Shown here piece by piece: positions 17,434-26,641 of a stretch of 64,000 bases of DNA. The position numbers were made by a program, and so were the translations under genes. The first letter of the stretch is position 1, and each line of letters opens with the position of its first letter. The stretch covers positions 356,720-420,719 of the forward strand of contig CAMBMS010000001.1 in assembly GCA_945868845.1 (NCBI GenBank), in the 5' to 3' direction. The DNA comes from Asaia bogorensis. GTDB taxonomy: Bacteria > Pseudomonadota > Alphaproteobacteria > Acetobacterales > Acetobacteraceae. The notes beneath the pieces are model-generated. The model was given only the letters and a program-made list of their open reading frames with translations, made no database searches and was not told the DNA's origin.

Positions 17434-18260
17434 TGCGTCACCCAGGGTGAGCTCAGTGCCGCCTCGATCCGCCGGTGCCGCGCCCGAATAACATCCGCTG
17501 GTATCGCACTGACAAAGGCATAGAAACTCTTCGTACGAATCGCATCCACCACGCGGTCACCGACTTTCTTCGGATCGAGGCCGGTGGTGGCGAGGCGCTC
17601 CGCCAGTACCGCCTCGTCGTTGGCGCGTTCCTGTGGACCACCCATATGGTCTGGGCGGTTGCGCGCACCACGGGCGATATTGGTTTTGATCGGGCCAGGG
17701 CAAAGGACAGAGACGCCGATATTGGTGCCCTCCAGTTCGATTTCCAAGGCCTCGCTGAGCGAGAGCGCAGCGTATTTGCTCATCGAGTACGGCCCCTGGT
17801 TGGTGCCGCGCCGGTTCTGGAAGCCGGCGACAGAGGCGGTGTTGACGATATGGCCTGCCTCGCCGTGTTTCAGGATGGCGGGGACGAAATGGCGGATGCC
17901 GTGGATGATGCCCCAGACATTGACGCCGAGGACGAATTCCCAATCTTTCGTCGGCACATCCATCATCTGCGTGCCATGCATCGGCACACCGGCATTGTTG
18001 CAGGCAATATGCAGCTTGCCGAATTTTCGCTCCGCTTCAGCTAAGGCATTGAGGACGGATGCTTCCTGCGTGACGTCGATGCACACCGGCATCACTCGTT
18101 TATTGGTGCCGGACAGTCCGTGCGCGGCGGCCTCCACCGCCTCTTTCTGGATGTCGGCCATCACCACGTTGGCGCCGGCCTCGGCGAGTGCGGTGGCGAT
18201 GCCAAGCCCGATACCCGACGCGGCACCGGTAACGATGGCGGTCTTGCCTGAGATGTCCAT
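17427..18260 (-). CDS. SDR family NAD(P)-dependent oxidoreductase
   Basis: 277-residue classical SDR with a complete set of motifs: TGAASGIG 11-18, NNAG 88-91, Ser143, Tyr158 and Lys162. The C-terminus is extended relative to the 250-residue norm and contains a segment GARNRPDHMGGP typical of a subgroup near the cyclohexanol / hydroxysteroid dehydrogenase-like SDRs. It is 51 bp downstream of the SDR gene at 18312 and may be read through from the radA-cvpA-purF block. The substrate is unknown. Confidence 0.87.
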   Translation of the reverse strand: MDISGKTAIVTGAASGIGLGIATALAEAGANVVMADIQKEAVEAAAHGLSGTNKRVMPVCIDVTQEASVLNALAEAERKFGKLHIACNNAGVPMHGTQMMDVPTKDWEFVLGVNVWGIIHGIRHFVPAILKHGEAGHIVNTASVAGFQNRRGTNQGPYSMSKYAALSLSEALEIELEGTNIGVSVLCPGPIKTNIARGARNRPDHMGGPQERANDEAVLAERLATTGLDPKKVGDRVVDAIRTKSFYAFVSAIPADVIRARHRRIEAALSSPWVTHY

Positions 18261-18311
18261 GCTAGTTTCCCCCGTTTGATCGGGGGATTGTCCGCCGAGC
18301 GGGCGGGCGGT

Positions 18312-19016
18312 TCAAGCCGCGCCGATCAATTCACCTGTGCGTGTTTCCGTGGGCAGGCACAAGGCGGCCAGTAGCGGCGCGATGTCGGCCGGCTTGGGAA
18401 GCAACGACTGGTCCTCGCCCGGGTAGGCATCGCGGCGCAACCGTGTGGCCATCTTGCCGGGGTCGAACAGGTTCACGCGCAACGGTGACGCGCGAGTCTC
18501 CTCGGCCCAGGTAGAGGCAAAATGTTCCATTGCCGCCTTGGTGGCGCCGTAGATACCCCAGTAGGCGCGCGGCGCGCGGGCGACGGCACTAGTGACAAAC
18601 ACCGCGCGCCCGGCCTGTGCCACCGCGAGCAAGGGCGCGCAGGTGGCGATCAAATGCCAGGTAGCCGTCATATTGGCTGCCAGGGCCGTGTCAAAATCCT
18701 TCTTCTGGATATGCGCGACCGGCGTGAGAACCCCCAACGCGGCGGCAGCATGCACGAGAATATCCAGCCGGCCGAAGCGTGCGTGAATGCTGGGGCCCAG
18801 CGCGTCGATGGTTTCCGTTGCGGCAAGGTCGAAAGGCAGCAGGGTGGCAGCCCCACCCGCAGCGCGAATTGCGTCGTCGGTTTCTTCCAGCCCCCCTTGC
18901 GTGCGCCCGGTGATCACCACATGCGCGCCCATTCCGGCGAGTGCCACAGCGGTGGCCGCACCTAGGCCACGGCTAGCGCCGGTGACTAGCGCCACACTGT
19001 CAGCAAGCACGGCCAT
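18312..19016 (-). CDS. SDR family oxidoreductase of the radA-cvpA-purF block
   Basis: 234 residues; TGASRGLG 12-19, Ser143, Tyr156 and Lys160 are intact, while the NNAG loop is replaced by VHAAA. The start lies 2 bp after the purF stop, so it is co-translated with purF. From general knowledge, an SDR immediately after purF is a recurrent arrangement in Alphaproteobacteria, which supports vertical inheritance here. Its metabolic role is not established by sequence. Confidence 0.88.
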   Translation of the reverse strand: MAVLADSVALVTGASRGLGAATAVALAGMGAHVVITGRTQGGLEETDDAIRAAGGAATLLPFDLAATETIDALGPSIHARFGRLDILVHAAAALGVLTPVAHIQKKDFDTALAANMTATWHLIATCAPLLAVAQAGRAVFVTSAVARAPRAYWGIYGATKAAMEHFASTWAEETRASPLRVNLFDPGKMATRLRRDAYPGEDQSLLPKPADIAPLLAALCLPTETRTGELIGAA

Positions 19017-19018
19017 GG

Positions 19019-20497
19019 CTAGTTATTTTCGCTCAACAGGCTGAGCTGACGGTCGTTGTTATCCGCCTGATTGGCCAGCGCGATGGGATAATCGCCGGTA
19101 AAACAGGCATCGCAATAATGCGGCTGCGCCGGGTCGCGTCCCGGCTTGCCCAGCGCGCGATAGAGGCCGTCGATGGACACAAACTCCAAGCTATCGACAC
19201 CAATCAACGTGGCCATCTGCGCCACCGAATGACTGGAGGCCAGAAGCTTGCTGCGTTCCGGCGTGTCGATGCCATAGAAGCAGGAATGGGTGGTGGGCGG
19301 CGAGGAGATACGCATATGCACTTCCTTCGCCCCGGCCTGGCGCACCATTTCGACGATTTTCTTACTCGTTGTGCCGCGGACGATAGAATCATCCACCAGC
19401 ACCACGCGCTTGCCCACTAGCACGGCGCGGTTAGCGGAGTGCTTTAACTTCACACCAAGATTGCGGATATGATCCGTTGGCTCGATGAAGGTGCGCCCGA
19501 CATAATGGTTGCGCACAATACCAAGTTCGAACGGGATACCGCTTTCCTGCGCGTATCCCATCGCGGCGGGGACACCCGAGTCCGGCACCGGCACGATGAC
19601 ATCCGCCTCGATACCCGTTTCACGGGCCAGTTCGGCGCCGATGCGTTTACGCGCGTCATAGACCGGCATCCCCTCGGTGATGGAATCGGGGCGGGCGAAG
19701 TAAATATATTCAAACACGCAGAAGCGTTCCCTGCTGCGCCCGAAGGGTTTGACGGAATGCACGCCCTTATCGTTGATTACCACGATCTCGCCGGGTTCGA
19801 CATCGCGGACGAATTCGGCGCCGATGATATCCAATGCACAGGTCTCGCTCGCCAATACCCATCCGGCACCTAACCGGCCCATCACCAGCGGGCGTACGCC
19901 CAAGGGATCGCGCACCCCAAGCAGCGCCTCGTTTGACAGCGCGACGAGAGAGTAGGCGCCCACCACCTGCTTCAGCGCGTCGATCAGCCGGTCCACCACG
20001 GTGGAATAGAGGCTGATGGCGATCAAGTGGACGAAGACTTCCGAATCCGTAGTGGACTGGAAGAGGCAGCCGCGCCTCACCAGCTGGCGATGCAGCACAT
20101 GCGCGTTGGTGAGGTTGCCGTTATGTGCCACCGCGAAGCCGCCGAATTCGAAATCGGCGTAAAGCGGCTGCACGTTGCGCAGAATGGTCTCGCCTGTGGT
20201 GGCATAGCGGTTATGTCCCACCGCCACCGTACCGGGCAGGCGGGCGATCACCCTGGCATCGGAGAAATTATCGCCCACCAGGCCCAGCCCGCGATGGGAA
20301 TGAAAATGCGTACCATCATAGGTGACGATGCCGGTGGCTTCCTGGCCGCGATGCTGCAGTGCATGCAGACCAAGGGCAGTAACGGCGGCGGCGTCGGGAA
20401 CATTCCACAAGCCTATAACGCCGCATTCCTCGTGAAATTTGTCATCGCCCAGAATTTTGTCATCCCCGAGAGGCTGGAGCGTGCGCTTGTGATCCAT
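19019..20497 (-). CDS. purF: amidophosphoribosyltransferase
   Basis: 492 residues; catalyses the first committed step of purine synthesis, PRPP + glutamine to 5-phosphoribosylamine. A 24-residue propeptide precedes the Ntn nucleophile Cys25 in EECGVIGLW, followed by ALQHRGQEATGI. The PRTase motif VVLVDDSIVRGTT and the C-terminal HYCDACFTGDYP (cysteines matching the Fe-S ligands of the Bacillus-type enzyme) are present. It lies 11 bp after cvpA and 2 bp before the SDR. Purine repression is likely but no operator was identified. Confidence 0.96.
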   Translation of the reverse strand: MDHKRTLQPLGDDKILGDDKFHEECGVIGLWNVPDAAAVTALGLHALQHRGQEATGIVTYDGTHFHSHRGLGLVGDNFSDARVIARLPGTVAVGHNRYATTGETILRNVQPLYADFEFGGFAVAHNGNLTNAHVLHRQLVRRGCLFQSTTDSEVFVHLIAISLYSTVVDRLIDALKQVVGAYSLVALSNEALLGVRDPLGVRPLVMGRLGAGWVLASETCALDIIGAEFVRDVEPGEIVVINDKGVHSVKPFGRSRERFCVFEYIYFARPDSITEGMPVYDARKRIGAELARETGIEADVIVPVPDSGVPAAMGYAQESGIPFELGIVRNHYVGRTFIEPTDHIRNLGVKLKHSANRAVLVGKRVVLVDDSIVRGTTSKKIVEMVRQAGAKEVHMRISSPPTTHSCFYGIDTPERSKLLASSHSVAQMATLIGVDSLEFVSIDGLYRALGKPGRDPAQPHYCDACFTGDYPIALANQADNNDRQLSLLSENN

Positions 20498-20508
20498 GAG
20501 GGGCTCTC

Positions 20509-21135
20509 CTACTCCCGTGCCGGCGGCTTGCCCAGAGGGGAGGAGGGAGACGCGAGGGGTGCCCCGGTCGCCCGCCCGGTGGGGGTAGCGTGCAGCAAGT
20601 CGGCGGCGTTGGTGTCCTTGCCCTTGGTCGGGGCGTGCAGCATCGGGCGATAGGCTGACGGCACCTGCTCCGCCACCCAGGCCGCGCTCTGATAGGCCAG
20701 CGGCAGGCTGCGGGCCTGCAAGACTATATCCGGCCAGCGTTCCACCGGCACCAGCCAGCTACCGGCAAAATAGGCGACGACCACCAAAGCTGCCCCGCGC
20801 CCGAGACCAAAAACCATTCCAAGACTACGATCCACCCCACCCAGCACCGACTGGCGCACCAGCGCGCCCACCCAATGGGAAATCATCAGCAGCACGATCA
20901 CCGCCACCACGAACACGCCACCGAAGCCGACATAATCCTGCACCGCCGGATCGGTCAGGTACTGGCCGATATAATGTTGCGCATAGGGACGTACCAAAGG
21001 GGCCGACCACAGCGCGATCACCGCCGCGCCGATCCAGGCGCCGATGCCGAGGATTTCCCGCACGAAGCCGCGCAGAAAGGCCAGCAGGGCCGAAGCACCC
21101 AGCACCCCCAACACGGCATAATCGACAGCGTTCAT
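20509..21135 (-). CDS. cvpA: CvpA family membrane protein
   Basis: 208 residues with four hydrophobic segments in the first 140 positions (VDYAVLGVLGASALLAFLRG at the N-terminus, then GVFVVAVIVLLMI and a GRGAALVVVAYFAG segment) and a Pro/Ala-rich polar tail. This is the CvpA/colicin V production family; its molecular role is still unclear, with links to envelope homeostasis and purF. The position between radA and purF is the expected one. Confidence 0.9.
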   Translation of the reverse strand: MNAVDYAVLGVLGASALLAFLRGFVREILGIGAWIGAAVIALWSAPLVRPYAQHYIGQYLTDPAVQDYVGFGGVFVVAVIVLLMISHWVGALVRQSVLGGVDRSLGMVFGLGRGAALVVVAYFAGSWLVPVERWPDIVLQARSLPLAYQSAAWVAEQVPSAYRPMLHAPTKGKDTNAADLLHATPTGRATGAPLASPSSPLGKPPARE

Positions 21136-21184
21136 GCGAATATTCGGGGCGATCTTAGCATGGCAGGCATCTATGTTGCTTACC

Positions 21185-22570
21185 CTAAGTAGCGGATTCG
21201 GGTACGAAGTGTGCCACTAGGTCGGCCAGATGCCCCAGCTCCTCCAGCCGCAACCCATCGGGTGCGGTCAACCGCCTGGCACCGCGCGCGATCCGGCGTG
21301 GCAGGCAGGCAGCGTCGAAGCCCAGCTTGCTGGCTTCTTTTAGCCGCGCCTCTACCTGTGCCACCTGGCGAATTTCGCCGGACAGGCCGACCTCCCCGAA
21401 ATAGACGGTGCCGGCATGGGTGGGCGTGTCCGTCACCGCCGAGATCAGCGCCGCCGCCACGGCCAGATCGGCGGCCGGTTCGGAAACCCGCAATCCGCCG
21501 GCGATGTTTAGATAGACATCATTAGCATTTAGCCGCAGCCCGCACCGGGTTTCCAGCACAGCGAGGAGCATCGATAGCCGCCCGGAATCCCAGCCAACCA
21601 CGGAGCGCCGCGGCGATCCCCCGGGATTGGGCGCCAGCAGCGCCTGCACTTCCACCAGCACTGGCCGCGTGCCCTCCAGCCCCGCAAAGACGGCGCTCCC
21701 AGAAATATTGCCGCGCCGTTCTGCGAGAAACAGGGCGGAGGGGTTTGCGACTTCCGCCAACCCGGCATCGGTCATCTCGAAGACACCGATTTCGTCGGTG
21801 GCGCCGAAGCGGTTTTTCGTGGCACGCAGGATGCGGAACTGGTGGCCGCGATCGCCTTCGAAATACAGCACCGCGTCCACCATATGTTCCAACACGCGCG
21901 GCCCAGCGAGGGCGCCTTCCTTAGTCACGTGCCCCACGAGCACCACGGAAAAATTTTTCGATTTCGCCGTGCGAATAAGTTCGAAACTACAGGCGCGCAC
22001 CTGGGAAACCGTGCCAGGCGCACTTTCGATGGTGTCCAGCCACATGGTCTGGATGGAATCGATGACCACCAGGGCAGCATCATGGGCGGCCTCTAGGCTG
22101 GCGATGATCTCCCGGAGATTGATCGCGGCGGCGAGTTCAAGTTTCGCGTCCACCAGGCCCAGCCGGCGCGCGCGCAGGCGGACCTGATCGACCGATTCCT
22201 CGCCAGATACGTAGATCACGCGGCGCCCGGCCCGCGCCATAGCGGTGGAGGCCTGCAGCAGCAGGGTCGACTTGCCGATCCCCGGATCGCCACCCACCAG
22301 CACGGCGGAGGCCGGCACAAAACCACCACCGAGTACGCGGTCCAGCTCGGCAATATCGGTGACGAGGCGTGGTGGCGGCGCGGTGGCGCCTTCCAGTCCG
22401 ACAAAATTGATCTTTCGGCCTGACAATGCCTTCGCACCAGCGCCGGGGCGGGCTTCCACCATTTCCTCGGTAATCGTATTCCATTCGCCGCAGGTCTCGC
22501 ACCGTCCGGCCCATTTCGGTGCCATGGCCCCGCAGGACTGGCAGACATAGCGGGTAACGGACTTGGCCAT
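21185..22570 (-). CDS. radA: DNA repair protein RadA
   Basis: 461 residues. N-terminal C4 zinc finger in CQSCGAMAPKWAGRCETCGE, Walker A GGDPGIGKSTLLLQ, the RadA-specific KNRFGATDE motif, and a C-terminal Lon-like domain (GGLRVSEPAADLAVAAAL). It is a DnaB-like branch-migration helicase acting in recombination. Its ATG (22568-22570) shares one base with the stop of the preceding secreted-protein gene (TGATG), so the two are coupled. Confidence 0.96.
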   Translation of the reverse strand: MAKSVTRYVCQSCGAMAPKWAGRCETCGEWNTITEEMVEARPGAGAKALSGRKINFVGLEGATAPPPRLVTDIAELDRVLGGGFVPASAVLVGGDPGIGKSTLLLQASTAMARAGRRVIYVSGEESVDQVRLRARRLGLVDAKLELAAAINLREIIASLEAAHDAALVVIDSIQTMWLDTIESAPGTVSQVRACSFELIRTAKSKNFSVVLVGHVTKEGALAGPRVLEHMVDAVLYFEGDRGHQFRILRATKNRFGATDEIGVFEMTDAGLAEVANPSALFLAERRGNISGSAVFAGLEGTRPVLVEVQALLAPNPGGSPRRSVVGWDSGRLSMLLAVLETRCGLRLNANDVYLNIAGGLRVSEPAADLAVAAALISAVTDTPTHAGTVYFGEVGLSGEIRQVAQVEARLKEASKLGFDAACLPRRIARGARRLTAPDGLRLEELGHLADLVAHFVPESAT

Positions 22571-23091
22571 CAGCGCGCGTTGTCCGAGAGCAAAACCTGG
22601 TCGGGCATGTCGGGGCTATGGTTAATTACGATGGCCCAGCCGCGCTGACCCTGGGCGGCGTGATAGGTGCGATGGCGCATGCCATCGGTGCCGACATCCG
22701 CCGGGTCGCCATCCGGCGCGGTGGGAATGCCGGCGCCGGCCAGCTCAACCTCGCTCGCCGGCACCAATTCCCCGGTGTTCACCGTCTCCGCCAGCACCAT
22801 GCAGCCGCCATCGTCGATGCCGATAACCACGTATTTCCTGGCGGGGTTGGAGGCATCGTAGGTCACTCTTACCGCCCCCTTCAAGAATCCCGCTTGACCT
22901 AGCTCGGGCAAGGCTGGCAGGCCGATCTTCCCTGCCCAGACGCGCAGCCCGGCCGCATTGTCGGCGTAATGGACACAGCCTTGCACAAACAACGTCTCCG
23001 CCCGCTGGGCGGCAATGTCGGCGTGGCTTTCCGCCAGAATCTTGGCAGGCAGAAACAGGACAAGGAGAACCAGGACGCGGATCATCCGCAT
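22570..23091 (-). CDS. secreted hypothetical protein (NMCC_0638-like)
   Basis: 173 residues beginning with a signal peptide (MRMIRVLVLLVLFLPAKILA, cleavage expected near residue 20) and no further membrane segment, so periplasmic. The body contains two cysteines in QGCVHYAD and GGCMVLAE, which could form a disulphide. It resembles a family I remember as NMCC_0638, of unknown function. It is the first gene of the group that continues into radA, cvpA and purF. Confidence 0.7.
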   Translation of the reverse strand: MRMIRVLVLLVLFLPAKILAESHADIAAQRAETLFVQGCVHYADNAAGLRVWAGKIGLPALPELGQAGFLKGAVRVTYDASNPARKYVVIGIDDGGCMVLAETVNTGELVPASEVELAGAGIPTAPDGDPADVGTDGMRHRTYHAAQGQRGWAIVINHSPDMPDQVLLSDNAR

Positions 23092-23338
23092 TCTCTACCC
23101 GATTCGCCCGGCACCGGGGAAATTCGGTCATTAGCCAGCGGTGTCTTGGTTTGAAATTCGACACCGACTGGCTTCTTTTGCTGCGTGTGCCACCAAGCGC
23201 AGGTCATCTTGGAGTCACGAGTGCGTCTGACAGCCGTATTGGGTATGTGCCGCGCCAATAATGCACTTTGCTCGGGTCCAGTCATGCTGGAGCGTAATAA
23301 AGCATGCTTTTGGCGGGGCAAGGGCGGGGAGCAGCAAT

Positions 23339-23719
23339 GATGAACACAACCAGCACGGTCGATTACGGACTCGAAGAAGCGGCGATGCCGTTATCACCAA
23401 CCGGCAAGCCGTGCACGGGTCCTTCGCCAATACCAACAAGGACTGGTGGGCGACGGTGAATTTCGGCTTCCATCAGCGGCGTTCCGTGCTCGGCGTGGAG
23501 GCAGGTGGGGTGCATAATGCCTGCGCCATCTATGACGCAGCGCGAATCCGCCAGCGTGCGCGGCTCATCGGCTATGGTATCGATGCCCGCTAGCAGCGGT
23601 TCCCGGGTGAGATGCCCTTTGCCTATGCGCCGCACGTGACCAGTGGAAAAACCTATCACTGGGATGCGGCCGCGAAGGCGGGGCTGCATGATTAGAACCT
23701 TCTGGATTTAAGTTTGTAA
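23339..23719 (+). pseudogene. phytanoyl-CoA dioxygenase (PhyH) family pseudogene, C-terminal part
   Basis: A decayed C-terminal half. From ATG 23339 one frame gives NTTSTVDYGLEEAAMPLS. The match then moves to another frame (ITNRQAVHGSFANTNKDWW, near 23395), runs through YDAARIRQRARLIGYGIDAR to TAG at 23591-23593, continues QRFPGEMPFAYAPHV and KTYHWDAAAKAGLHD to a second TAG, then NLLDLSL and TAA. The block IDARxQRFPxE...NLLDLSL is the tail I associate with a PhyH-related dioxygenase family. One frameshift and two nonsense codons mean no function. No N-terminal half was found upstream. Confidence 0.6.
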
Positions 23720-24311
23720 CCGGATGGACGCTCGGCTTGAACATTCGCATCGCGGAGGTCGATCTGGATCACAGACATGAATATTCTTTTATCCACCAGA
23801 ATTTTCCCGGCTAATTTAAGTTTGTGGCCCTAGCGTAGAGGGGCCATCGCGTGGTGGCGATGAGCATCCACTAATCGGACGCGACGACATGGCAGGGCGT
23901 GAGCCTGGTTCATTATACCAGCGCGCACAGTAGAACGCCCCTTACTACTCCGGCTTCAGCTGCCCGTGGCCAGGAAAAGCATACCCACGGTCATCCCAAG
24001 AGGCCCGCAGCCTGCTGCGCAAAACCGTAACATGCACCCCCAGATCCCAGGGGGCCTGTGTAACACTCAGCCTCCCGATCCCGGAACAGATTCACAGCCT
24101 CCAGCTTGCACTCTCACTTAGACTGCCGTCGTTCCATATCCATCCTCTGGTTCCAAAAAACCTATCTTAGTGTCTTCGAAACCGGCAGCAGGCCAGCCGG
24201 TGGTCGCGGGCAATCGGCGTCAGGTGATCGGTGTCGTCACCCTCAGCCAAACTGCATCGGACCGGCTGCGCGATGTCGCCTGATAGCCCTGACCGATGCT
24301 ATAAGCTGGGC
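23720..24311. other. intergenic region without recognised gene
   Basis: About 590 bp between the PhyH relic and the alpha/beta hydrolase. All frames are interrupted or composed of low-complexity shadow peptides. A short C5/G5 inverted repeat (CCCCC AGATCCCA GGGGG near 24037-24054) is present without a T-run. The 3' end should hold the promoter of the hydrolase gene. Confidence 0.4.
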
Positions 24312-25205
24312 ATGAGCACGAAATTGAAACACGCCCGCACCGCAACGCTCAATATCGCCTATGAGGAAACCGGGCCGGCGGCAGGAAAGCCGGTCTTTCT
24401 CATGCACGGATTTCCCGACGATGTCCGGGCTTGGGACGGCGTGGTGGCGCCCCTCGCGGCGGGCGGGCATCGAGTGATCGTGCCATATCTGCGCGGCTAT
24501 GGGCCGACACGGTTCCGGCGCGCGAAGACGCCACGCTCTGGCCAGCAGGCGGCGCTGGGCGATGACCTGCTGGCATTGATGGACGCGTTGCGGATCGAAC
24601 GCGCGGCGCTGGCCGGCTATGACTGGGGCGGACGGGCCTGTTGCATCGTGGCCGCGTTGCGACCGGCGCGTGTGTCGGCCCTGGTCACCATTGGCGGTTA
24701 CAACATCCAGAACATCGCCACCGCCATCCAACCCGCCATACCAGATCGGGAAATGCGGCATTGGTATCAGTGGTATTTCCATACGGAACGCGGCCGAGAG
24801 GGGTTGCGCGCCAACACGCGCGACTTGTGCGGTTTGTTGTGGAAACTCTGGTCGCCGAACTGGCGCTTCGATGACGCGACCTTGGACCGCACGGCGCAAT
24901 CCTGGCAAAATCCTGATTTCGTCGATGTTGTCATTCAGTCCTACCGCCATCGCCATCGCGCAGCGCCTGGCGATCCCGCCTTGGATTCGATCGAGGCATT
25001 GCTGGCCGCCCAACCCGATATCAGCGTACCAACCATCAATCTACACGGCGGCGCCGATGGCGTCGGTCCCGTCGAACAGACCGACAGCGCAGCGAAAAAA
25101 TTTACCGCTCGTTATGAACGGCGCATCATCGCCGGCGCTGGGCATTTTTTGCCATGGGAAGCCCCCGAGGCCGTGCTGCAAGCCTTGCACGATCTCGGCG
25201 CTTGA
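24312..25205 (+). CDS. alpha/beta hydrolase, Asp-nucleophile type (epoxide hydrolase / dehalogenase-like)
   Basis: 297 residues from ATG 24312. The oxyanion segment is MHGFPDD (31-37) and the nucleophile elbow is AGYDWGGR with Asp104, which points to epoxide hydrolases and haloalkane dehalogenases rather than Ser esterases. The catalytic His is probably His278 in AGAGHFLPWE. The cap-domain region is rich in Trp and Tyr (HWYQWYFHTERG). The gene is isolated, flanked by noncoding AT-richer DNA downstream. An earlier in-frame ATG at 24273 is possible but has no better ribosome site. Confidence 0.85.
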   Translation: MSTKLKHARTATLNIAYEETGPAAGKPVFLMHGFPDDVRAWDGVVAPLAAGGHRVIVPYLRGYGPTRFRRAKTPRSGQQAALGDDLLALMDALRIERAALAGYDWGGRACCIVAALRPARVSALVTIGGYNIQNIATAIQPAIPDREMRHWYQWYFHTERGREGLRANTRDLCGLLWKLWSPNWRFDDATLDRTAQSWQNPDFVDVVIQSYRHRHRAAPGDPALDSIEALLAAQPDISVPTINLHGGADGVGPVEQTDSAAKKFTARYERRIIAGAGHFLPWEAPEAVLQALHDLGA

Positions 25206-25767
25206 GGGCGCCCTAGAGCATGCTAGTTTGGCGACGACTTACCCATTGGCCTTCTCGGCTTTGGGAGATTTCGGCGCCCGGCGGAGAGAGCGCGGCTATA
25301 TTTCGAAACGCCATACACGCACAGAACCGTCCTCCTGGCGCGCGGTAGAAAACCTCCTGTTTAGATAATTACCGAACTTCGTGATCATGATACTAATTAG
25401 CCAATCATGAACAGGCAATACAAAGCTATCTCCGATCTCCATCTAATCAATCATAGAAAAAATTTCCATATTTTCCAGAAGGTCATCGTCCACGATCCTA
25501 CGGACGCGGCACATTCCTTTCAATTGCAATCACAGTAAGTTGTTTTTCTGTAAACACCATTCAATGGGATCAAAACCATGTAAATTAAGCCCTAATTTTT
25601 TATCGCCACGCGCGTGCAGTTTTGTATGATGCGTATGGCAGAGAGAGACGGCCTAGTTATCACCACTCTTTAATCTCATGGAATTTAGTTCAGGGAACGT
25701 GAGATGACGAGCAATAGCGTGTGAGCCGCAGATTAAACATCATTAGCTCTACGTAGGTAAAAATGCT
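25206..25767. other. AT-richer intergenic region, nothing recognised
   Basis: About 560 bp between convergent genes. It is visibly richer in A+T than its surroundings (25.36-25.75 kb). No frame carries a recognisable domain, and I see no terminator-like hairpin with T-run or tRNA cloverleaf. It may be a decayed or acquired segment. Confidence 0.4.
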
Positions 25768-26589
25768 CTAGCCTGGCTGGATAGGCATTCGTGCGATGCT
25801 CATCCATGCAATCGGCGCCCCAGCTTTTTCCGCCGCCTGTCCGGGCGCGAGCGAAGTATCCCAATCCGCGGCGATATAACGACGCCCATTCACTTCTGCC
25901 GCCTCATCCGATAGCAACCATAACAGCGGCGGCCCCATGATTTCGGGTTGCAGCATTTTCGCCGGATCGCCGGCCTCACCCACCAGCGGCGTATTGGTCG
26001 TGCCGCCGGGAACCAGAACATTCGACGTCACCCCCGTGCCCGCCAGATCCGCCGCCAACACAGCCATTGCCGCTTCCGCTGCCGCCTTCGAGGAGCCGTA
26101 CAGCAGATATCCATCCTTCACCATCGTTCCCAGGCTGGTGGTGACCGTGACGATCCGCCCCTTTTTCACCGTCAGCATATGCGGCAGCACGGCGCGTGCC
26201 ATATTGATCGGCGCGGCCCCGTTAATGGCCATGAAGCGCTCCCATTGCTCGGGCGTGGTATCCCAGAACCGAATCGGATTGGCGCGCTGATCGCTGCGCA
26301 CAGCGGCCTGGCCGATGCCGGCATTATTCACCAGCGCATCGATCCGCCCGAACCGGATCAGCGCAGAGGCGGCGATATGGGCAAACGAATCGGCCTGCGC
26401 CAGATCGGCTGTCACCGGGTTCACCGCCCCCCGTAGATTGGCCGCACGCTTCACCAGCTCCGCCAGTGCCGCGCCATTGCGATCCACCGCCGTGACGTCA
26501 TGGCCATTGGTCAGGAGGGCGATGGTCATCGCCAACCCCATGCCGCTTGCCGCACCGGTCACAATCACCGCCTGGTTGTCCAAAGCCAT
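25768..26589 (-). CDS. SDR family NAD(P)-dependent oxidoreductase
   Basis: 273 residues. Cofactor motif TGAASGMG, NNAGIG and the active-site stretch LLYGSSKAAAEAAM (Tyr and Lys four apart) are present. The ATG at 26587-26589 is preceded by a strong AAGGAG (Shine-Dalgarno); the in-frame extension upstream is an AT-rich leader and was rejected. The C-terminal part (MLQPEIMGPPLLWLLSDEA) suggests a subgroup that associates its C-terminus with the dimer. It follows the amidohydrolase gene by 52 bp on the same strand, a likely two-gene unit. Confidence 0.87.
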   Translation of the reverse strand: MALDNQAVIVTGAASGMGLAMTIALLTNGHDVTAVDRNGAALAELVKRAANLRGAVNPVTADLAQADSFAHIAASALIRFGRIDALVNNAGIGQAAVRSDQRANPIRFWDTTPEQWERFMAINGAAPINMARAVLPHMLTVKKGRIVTVTTSLGTMVKDGYLLYGSSKAAAEAAMAVLAADLAGTGVTSNVLVPGGTTNTPLVGEAGDPAKMLQPEIMGPPLLWLLSDEAAEVNGRRYIAADWDTSLAPGQAAEKAGAPIAWMSIARMPIQPG

Positions 26590-26641
26590 GGTAGTTTTCT
26601 CCTTAATCGGAATGAAAAAAAATATAAAAATTACCAAAAAT

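Noticed and set aside
9387..23719. Amber (TAG) codon recoding, since all nonsense codons in the MFS and PhyH relics and the IS66 fragment are TAG.
   Set aside because: Intact neighbouring genes (the ACAD at 6600-6602, the MDR reductase at 9323-9325 and the cupin at 39406-39408) end in TAG, and the relics also have frameshifts or large deletions.
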